DNA from: CAWCAW01 sp963793645
GTDB lineage: Bacteria; Actinomycetota; Acidimicrobiia; Acidimicrobiales; UBA8190
Assembly: GCA_963793645.1 (NCBI GenBank)
Contig: CAWCAW010000010.1
Coordinates: 124,001 to 188,000 of the forward strand
Direction: 5' to 3'
Length of the DNA stretch: 64,000 nucleotides
Every line of letters begins with the position of its first letter. Position 1 is the stretch's first letter. Below are positions 55,278 to 61,534 of this stretch, piece by piece. The translations under genes and the position numbers were made by a program. The notes beneath the pieces are model-generated. The model saw nothing but the letters and a program-made list of their open reading frames with translations, was not told the DNA's origin and did no database searches.

Positions 55278-56582
55278 CGGCGAGTACCGACCACCGGACG
55301 GGTTCGTCGGTTGCCGTCTCGAGCACCGAGGCGACCGGCCACGGCGTGAGCCGCATGGGCCGAGCCGAAGACGAATCGCATGACGGGTCCGAAGGTGGGG
55401 GCCACCGCCGGTCCGATGAAAAACAGCCCCGGCACCGAGGACTGGTACCCGCTGTCGACCACGGGGGTCCCGGCACACAGCTTGATGCGAGGACGCAGGC
55501 TCTGGCCCAGAAACCCCAGACGATCGAGGTTGGTGCGATAGCCGGTGGCGGCGATGATGTGATCGGCGGTGATCTCCTTGGAGGTGCCATCGGGCTCCTC
55601 GAGACCCATGATGACGTGCTCCCCGTCGGCTTTGACCCACTGCAGGCTGTGACCCACGAGCGTGGGGACGGGCCCCTCGACGCGGGGCCGCAGCCACGGG
55701 GCTCCGGCCGGTCCCAAGGCGGTGCGGGCCCGGGTGACGCGGGTGGCGGTGGGCAGGTGGCGAAAGATGTCGGGGCGATTGGAGTAGAACCACGTGGCCC
55801 AGCCCGATCCGAGGCCGGCTTCGGGCTCACGCAGGCGCTGGAGAAGCGGACGGTCGAGGGGCAGAGGCTGTCCGTTCCAACGGATCTGGTTCTTTCTGGC
55901 CACCAGCACGACCTGGGCGCCGCTCTCGTGCAACAAGGCGGCCGACTCGAGGGCGGACTGGCCCGCCCCGAGCACCACCACCGACTTGTCCTTGAAGACC
56001 CCCAGGTCACTGTGCATCGAGCTGTGCGAGCACAAAGAAGCCGACAGGCCCCCCAAGGACTCCGGCATAGAGGCGAAGTGCTCGACACCAGCGGCGATGA
56101 CCACTTTGGCGGCCCGTACCCGCTCGCCGGTGGCCAGGGTGAGCTCATAGCGTCCTGACACCGACGCCACGTCGGTGACGAGGGTCTCTTCGAGCTCAGG
56201 CACCATGGCGTCTTTGAACCACATCCCATAAGAGACAAAGGTGTCCAAGGTCACCGGCAGCCCGTAGCTGGCATAGGGGCGCCCGCTCGAGGCACAAAAA
56301 GCCTCCAAGGTGTGCTGGCCGTCGGGGCTCGAGAGGTTCGAGGCGAAACCCTGGGACTTGAGGTTCATCCCTTTGGGCATGTAGTTGCGCCATAGCCCCA
56401 TGGGCATCCCGAACTGCCGGAACGACACCCCACCGGCATGCAGATGTGCCCCCAGGGACAACCCGTAGGGGCCGGCTCCGACAATGGCAACCTCGACAGC
56501 GTCACTCATACTCTTACCTTCTCCCTCCGAATCGTCCTATCGACTTGTTGTGCACCGGCGGACCGAGCCGGCGGGCTGGCCT
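55258..56582. repeat. 1,325-bp inverted repeat, right copy
   Basis: Partner of 39078-40402. Here the ATP-grasp gene is intact and the glycosylphosphotransferase start is the fragment, the reverse of the left copy. Confidence 0.93.
55274..56509 (-). CDS. FAD/NAD(P)-dependent flavoprotein monooxygenase-like protein, copy 2
   Basis: Identical in all 411 residues to the protein at 39151, with FAD motif VAIVGAGPYGLSLGAHL and second dinucleotide motif VVVLGAGQSALESAALLHES. Here it is translated after the ATP-grasp gene, whose stop overlaps its ATG (ATGA), and before the mini-ORF and deacetylase. Sequence identity between copies this far apart implies a recent duplication or continuing gene conversion. 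Confidence 0.87.
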   Translation of the reverse strand: MSDAVEVAIVGAGPYGLSLGAHLHAGGVSFRQFGMPMGLWRNYMPKGMNLKSQGFASNLSSPDGQHTLEAFCASSGRPYASYGLPVTLDTFVSYGMWFKDAMVPELEETLVTDVASVSGRYELTLATGERVRAAKVVIAAGVEHFASMPESLGGLSASLCSHSSMHSDLGVFKDKSVVVLGAGQSALESAALLHESGAQVVLVARKNQIRWNGQPLPLDRPLLQRLREPEAGLGSGWATWFYSNRPDIFRHLPTATRVTRARTALGPAGAPWLRPRVEGPVPTLVGHSLQWVKADGEHVIMGLEEPDGTSKEITADHIIAATGYRTNLDRLGFLGQSLRPRIKLCAGTPVVDSGYQSSVPGLFFIGPAVAPTFGPVMRFVFGSAHAAHAVAGRLGARDGNRRTRPVVGTRR

Positions 56583-57897
56583 TGAACCGGGGTACTGCCG
56601 CCGTCGAAGTGCCGGTACCACTCGACTGCAAGGTGGGTCGACGGCGAGGTGCGCTCCGACTCAACGGGCGTGTGGCGAGTCGTATGCCCATGTACATGCA
56701 CATCAAGCCGAAAGGCCGCATATCGTCACGAGCGAACCACGCGGTCTCGTCGATAGAGCGCAGTGACGCCAACCACACTTTGAGATCGAGCTCGCCTCGG
56801 CGCCAGTAGGCCAAGGAGCACAGCGGGTCGTAGTTCTCGACGATGAAGCGTCGTCCGCTGACCTGCTCCCCCGTCGGTATGGCGGCGCCGGTCAGATCCA
56901 GATATTGGGCTCGCACCACGTCGATGCCGGCCGAGTTCTGGAACAGACGGAACTGGGCACCAAGGCGGGGGTTGAAGTCGAGCAGTTTGTACTGGCCGTC
57001 GCGGGGATCGAAGCGAAGGTCGAGGTCGAAGATGCCCCGGTAGGAGATGGAGCGGACGAGCCGGGACATTTCGTCGGCCAGTCGGCGGTTGGAGGTGGCC
57101 CGCCCCAGGCTGGTCAACCCGGCGTGAGCCGGATAAGACCGCTCCTTGACTCCGGTGAAAATGGGGCCACAGGTGGCATTGGTGTCGGCGTAGCCGTGTA
57201 CGAACCAGTCCTGTCCCGGGCCACCGGGGATGAACTCCTGGAGCATGTACCCGACGTCGTGACCGTGGCAGTCGGAAAGAAAGACATCGAGCTCGTCACG
57301 GTCGGTGATGATCACCGTGCTGCGGAGCTTGGCTCCACCGTGATGCCACGGTGTCGTCAACTTGGCGATCACCGGATACCCCTTGGCCTTGGCGAACGCA
57401 TAGGCCTCGCCCGGTGACTTCGGCACGACGGTATCGGGGCACGGAACACCGAGGTCACGGCACAGCTGGAACATCTCGAACTTCCCGGCCAGCTGCCGGG
57501 GCAGGTGGGCTGGTGGACGAGGGAAAACGAACCACTCCCTCAGGTCGTCACCGTGCTCGGCCAGGAAGATGGCCCCGGCGTCGTCCGTGGTGAGGAGCAT
57601 GGTGGGGCGGCCGATGCGCTCGGCGAGTTGGAAAAGGCCCGCCTTGACCCCGGCCACGTCCTCCGGGCTCGGCTGCCAGAAGAACCGACCTCGCAAGAAC
57701 CGGGAGTTCGCCGCCGGTGCCCAACGATTCTCATGGACTCCGTAGACGGGTACCCCTAAGCGGCCGAGGCTGCGGATGGCTCCCATGCCACCGTGATGCA
57801 TGACATTGGGGTCGAACTTCAAGACGATAACGGGAGTTGATGGGTCGAAGATGGGGTCCGTAGCAGCCATTTCGTTGAGAACCCTCATAGCCGCCAC
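56506..57897 (-). CDS. ATP-grasp family ligase-like protein
   Basis: A 463-residue ATP-grasp protein. GYPVIAKLTTPWHHGG, MLQEFIPGGPGQDWFVHGYA, GIFDLDLRFDPRDGQYKLLD and FNPRLGAQFRLFQ mark the ATP-binding core. It would join a carboxylate to an amine, perhaps an amino acid to an aminosugar. The GTG at 57897 follows a strong GGAGGT six bases upstream; ATG 57888 and 57870 are inside. The last 24 codons (ASPPARSAGAQQVDRTI onwards) lie within the 1,325-bp repeat. It heads the right arm. Confidence 0.85.
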   Translation of the reverse strand: MAAMRVLNEMAATDPIFDPSTPVIVLKFDPNVMHHGGMGAIRSLGRLGVPVYGVHENRWAPAANSRFLRGRFFWQPSPEDVAGVKAGLFQLAERIGRPTMLLTTDDAGAIFLAEHGDDLREWFVFPRPPAHLPRQLAGKFEMFQLCRDLGVPCPDTVVPKSPGEAYAFAKAKGYPVIAKLTTPWHHGGAKLRSTVIITDRDELDVFLSDCHGHDVGYMLQEFIPGGPGQDWFVHGYADTNATCGPIFTGVKERSYPAHAGLTSLGRATSNRRLADEMSRLVRSISYRGIFDLDLRFDPRDGQYKLLDFNPRLGAQFRLFQNSAGIDVVRAQYLDLTGAAIPTGEQVSGRRFIVENYDPLCSLAYWRRGELDLKVWLASLRSIDETAWFARDDMRPFGLMCMYMGIRLATRPLSRSAPRRRPTLQSSGTGTSTAAVPRFKASPPARSAGAQQVDRTIRREKVRV

Positions 57898-58206
57898 GGC
57901 TACACCTCCACGTTGGGGGCAGCGTAACGGTGGCCCCGATGATCCAAAATCAGTCAATTGTGTGAAACCCGGCGAACAATGTTTAGAAAACTTAGGCACC
58001 GGTGTTAAGTGATTTGCCACACCCGTTGCTCCACTGCAATTCCTCGCGTGGATGTGTTGTCACGCCATCATCTGTTTGGGCCAGATGGGGTCGTGCATTT
58101 GCTTCGACGTCGACAAACGCCGGACATGGCGCGTGCATTGACATTGCGAAGAGCGCTTGCGAGTGACGGCGACAATGATCAGAATCACCACGACGCGGCA
58201 CTGTGA
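57898..58206. promoter_or_regulatory. Divergent promoter region of the right arm and the alanine-rich gene
   Basis: About 310 bp between two divergent genes, richer in A+T than its surroundings (about 57940-58010). A TTGACT hexamer on the minus strand at 57957-57952 is a possible -35 element for the right arm, but I see no good -10. No gene recognised within it. Confidence 0.4.
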
Positions 58207-59049
58207 ATGAATCGAGGCAGATACGTGGACGTGACCGTTCCCAATGACTCCGTGACCGACGAGCCACCGTGGCCGGGCTGGTGGCTGGCTACGGATGGGA
58301 ACTGGTACCCGCCCCAACAACATCCTGATTACGTCGCGGCGCCTTTTGGATCGGAAGTCGCCGCGGGCGGGCCAGGATCGCCCGCCCTGGCGCCGAGCGC
58401 CGATGAGCCGACGGACAACGTCATCGTGCGCCTCGACGCATTTCGACCCACCATGCCTCCACCTTCGGCGTCGGCAATGGTGAGCCCGGCACCGTCATTT
58501 CTTGTGACGGGCAATGGCGCGCCGACCTCTGTGGCGGTGCAGGGGACCCCGTTCCCCGACGATCCGAGTCCCACCAGGCTGCATGACGCCAACGCGGTGA
58601 ACGAGACCACACGGGCCTTGCTACGGGCACGGGCCGTCGACACGGCGGAGGCCTGGCGAGATGCCGCCCAAGCGGCCACGGTCATGGCGCAGATGGCCCA
58701 GACCATGCGAGTGGTGTCCGATGCCAAGGAAACCGCTAAGCAGCTGGCTCGACAAGCCCAAGAAGCTGAGCACAGGGCTCGGGACGCGGCCAAAGCCGCC
58801 TCGCAGGCCGCGCTGATCGAACGGCAGGCGGCGCAAGTGGCCCAGGAGGCGACGCAAGCAACCCAGGACGCCGCCAGGGCGGCCACGGAGGCAAGGCAGA
58901 ACGCACAACGCTCGGCTCGGGCTGTTTCGGAGGTGGCACAGGCGGCACAACATGCGGCGCGTGCGGCCGCCATCGCCGAACACGAAGCCGGCGAGCTCGA
59001 GAGGATCGTGGAGACGATGTTGAGCCAAACGTCGCAGGCCGCTGACTGA
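58207..59049 (+). CDS. WYPP-motif protein with alanine-rich helical module (module copy 5)
   Basis: A 280-residue protein. The N-terminus carries PGWWLATDGNWYPPQQHPDY, nearly the same motif as in the protein at 30663. After a Pro/Ser-rich linker the module (about residues 130-275) opens with TAEAWRDAAQAATVMAQMAQ, runs through an uninterrupted Ala/Gln helix and closes with LERIVETMLSQ; the terminal W-motif is missing. It is divergent from the ATP-grasp gene, placing it at the edge of the right arm. GTG 58225 is an alternative start. Function unknown. Confidence 0.72.
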   Translation: MNRGRYVDVTVPNDSVTDEPPWPGWWLATDGNWYPPQQHPDYVAAPFGSEVAAGGPGSPALAPSADEPTDNVIVRLDAFRPTMPPPSASAMVSPAPSFLVTGNGAPTSVAVQGTPFPDDPSPTRLHDANAVNETTRALLRARAVDTAEAWRDAAQAATVMAQMAQTMRVVSDAKETAKQLARQAQEAEHRARDAAKAASQAALIERQAAQVAQEATQATQDAARAATEARQNAQRSARAVSEVAQAAQHAARAAAIAEHEAGELERIVETMLSQTSQAAD

Positions 59050-59195
59050 TCAAGCCGGGTACGGCTGTGTTCCCGACCAACTCAAGCATGGCGGCACGGC
59101 ACGCGTGGCAGCCGTCGGGTTGGGCAATGGCGTTGCCGGGGTCTGCGACTGAGTAAGAAATGGCCCCCTCGATCCGGCTTCTCGGCGCGCTCGTG

Positions 59196-60608
59196 TTACG
59201 GGGCTTTCCTTGACATCCGCCGCGCCCCTCTGACAGCGACAGCCGGCCCGGCCACGACAGCCAGTACGCCGACGAGGATGGCGAGCCACACGAGGGAGCC
59301 GAGCCCATGTTCGGGGCCCTTGCGAGCACTTGCGGTGGCGCCAAGTGAAGCGCCCAGTGCGGCCACTCCCCCCGCCCCGGCCGGTGACCCGCCAGGGATT
59401 TCGGTCCGGTGGGCGATGGCCAAGGCCACGGTACTGGGCGGTGAAGGCGGCGCAATCACGGTGGTCGTCGTAGTGCTCACGACGGTGGCGGCGGGCGTTG
59501 GCTTCGCAGTCGTCGGCGGTGTGGGCGGCACCAGCGTCGTGGGCGGGGCCATCGGCGTTCGTTGCACCGCCTGGCCGGAGTTCGCGTTCACCATGAGCGA
59601 CGATTCGTCGACCGCCTCAAAGGCGCTGGCGGGAATCTGTTTCAACTGGTCGACGTCGGTATCGGTCCAGCGCGTGTCGGCAGTCCCCTGGAAGTACCAG
59701 TTGCTGCCGTTATCGGCGAGGATCAGTCCGTAGTTCTTCATGGTGGTGATGACTGTCTGGCACATTTGTGCGCAGGTCGACGCGGGAAGAGTGAAACTGG
59801 CGGCCAAGCGAAACCGGGCCCCCATGGGCGGACAGGCGGTATCGGCCTGCCCTGCCTCATGGCGAGCGGGCCAGATGTAGGCCTCATCGGTGCACTCGGC
59901 CGTAAAACGAATGGCGTGGTTCATCGACCCTGATGCCACTTCGTCGTAGTCGACGAGGCCAGGAAGTATGGGTAAGCCGGCCGCGTCGGCGGACGTCCAA
60001 CCGGCGGGGCGCAAGGCGTCGCTGTTCAGGTTCCATATCGCGCCTGATCCGGCCGTCGATCCATTGGCGCTGTAGTTGGCGTCATAGAGTTCGTACAGCG
60101 TGCACGTGGACGGGTCCACCATGATGGCGTGGCGGTCGCCGGTGGCACTCTGACCACCTTCGATGGGGGTATTCGGCCCGAACGGGTAAGGCCCCGGATC
60201 GCTCTCGTCGGCGTACTGAAACGAGACGCTGACCAAGGGTTGTCCGGCCGGCACCACGGTAAAGGGGATGCCGTACGGATTAGAAGGGTCACCCGAGGGG
60301 CCGTAGTCAGGATGCAGGAAAGCACTTGACCCATCCATGCTGGCCATCCACGTGCTGCTCTGGGCGTTGACGGGAAGCGACGAGATGGGGGTGTTCCAGA
60401 CGTTGTCGGCCGGGAACATCGGACAGTTCGGGGCTCCCGGCACCGTGGTCCCAGTACCGGCCGCGCTCGCCGCGGCCATAAAGGACAGCGACGACAAGAG
60501 CGACACCACGATGGTGGCGGGGATCCGGCGACCGCTGTGGCGAGTCGACGGCGATGTCACCCTCGCGGTGTCGACAGGCCCGGACCCGGACCTGAGCAAC
60601 AGGACCAC
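59196..60608 (-). CDS. Exported protein with C-terminal membrane anchor, family unknown
   Basis: A 470-residue protein. A signal peptide (RRIPATIVVSLLSSLSF) precedes a globular domain of about 300 residues with CPMFPADNVWNTPISSLPVN, GDRHAIMVDPSTCTLYELYD and DEVASGSMNHAIRF, rich in Trp, Tyr and Cys. A Thr/Pro-rich stalk follows (PPTTLVPPTPPTT), then a membrane helix (LVWLAILVGVLAVVAGPA) and a basic tail. I do not recognise an enzymatic family. It looks like a surface-exposed protein anchored by its C-terminus, plausibly in contact with the polysaccharide layer. Confidence 0.7.
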   Translation of the reverse strand: MVLLLRSGSGPVDTARVTSPSTRHSGRRIPATIVVSLLSSLSFMAAASAAGTGTTVPGAPNCPMFPADNVWNTPISSLPVNAQSSTWMASMDGSSAFLHPDYGPSGDPSNPYGIPFTVVPAGQPLVSVSFQYADESDPGPYPFGPNTPIEGGQSATGDRHAIMVDPSTCTLYELYDANYSANGSTAGSGAIWNLNSDALRPAGWTSADAAGLPILPGLVDYDEVASGSMNHAIRFTAECTDEAYIWPARHEAGQADTACPPMGARFRLAASFTLPASTCAQMCQTVITTMKNYGLILADNGSNWYFQGTADTRWTDTDVDQLKQIPASAFEAVDESSLMVNANSGQAVQRTPMAPPTTLVPPTPPTTAKPTPAATVVSTTTTTVIAPPSPPSTVALAIAHRTEIPGGSPAGAGGVAALGASLGATASARKGPEHGLGSLVWLAILVGVLAVVAGPAVAVRGARRMSRKAP

Positions 60609-60657
60609 CCGCGTTCACAACGGACGGCAAAATACCTATGCCGAGGCGCAGAGGTCG

Positions 60658-61309
60658 TTACTTCCGGAGATGGCGGAATTCTTTTTCACAAGTCAGGTCC
60701 TGGGCTGTCGCCGACAAATCGATCTGAACGGGGTATCCGGCTCGGAGTGCGGCCACCGACGACGGCGGAGTGATGACATCGACTGTCCCGCCAGCGGGCC
60801 GCACTGTGGCGGCCACATAACCGTTCACTGTCCACGGGACCACGACGTGGTTGAGCGTCACAGCGGGCGTACCCCCCAGCAAGACGAAGGTGCCGGCCGG
60901 CACGGCGTGCCAATCCATGGGGTGCAGCCGCCGGGTGTGGGTATGGCGCCAGAGCCGCTGGGCGTGCAGCCGAACGTTCATCTTCTGGGCCGAGGGAAGC
61001 GCCTCTTCGTGGCCCGTCGCCCAGGCCAGGCGGTAGCGCTGGTAGGCGTCGCGTCTGCACTCCGCGCACGGTCGGTGGCCCGAGGCCAAGGCAACCGCCT
61101 CATCGTGGAAGAAAAGAGCCGTGTAACGCCCCTGTGCCCATTGTCGGGTTCGTCGGCCCCGGAATTCCGAGCGCGCAGGTGAGCCAGAGGTCGCTGGCGT
61201 GAAAGCGAACGATCTCGGTACCTCGGTGGATGATTCCCCGGTTGCCGAGCCAAGCGCCGCGCAGCTCGATTGCCACGATGTCACCCATCGGCGTGACCCG
61301 GTTGCGCAT
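60658..61309 (-). CDS. Uncharacterised CxxC protein, frameshifted
   Basis: About 216 residues when one surplus base near 61175 is ignored (LTCALGIPG becomes LTCALEFRGRR). It begins MRNRVTPMGDIVAIELRGAW and contains RFHASDLWLTCAL, GRYTALFFHDEAVAL and SGHRPCAECRRDAY with a CxxC pair. I believe similar proteins occur in diverse bacteria without known function. The overlapping longer frames on both strands are shadows. Confidence 0.6.
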
Positions 61310-61534
61310 CGGGGGGCCCTTCCGAAGTTCCGAATCGGCACCGATCTCCGCCACGTCGCCGAGCTTAGAATGCGCGACTTTGAGCTCCAATGCCCGGTCC
61401 GGGACCGTTTTCTTGTTTCCGCTAGCATCCTGGCGCCGGAAGCTGGCATCCCGGCGGGACTTCGGAGCTGCAAGGGGTTCTGTCGTGTGCGTTCGAGCGA
61501 TTGGCGCACTGGCCCGTAATGGCGGGAGATAGTG

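Noticed and set aside
39078..56582. The inverted repeats as a composite transposon
   Set aside because: No transposase, no short terminal repeats at the edges and no target duplication seen; the repeats consist of a metabolic gene with neighbouring gene ends.
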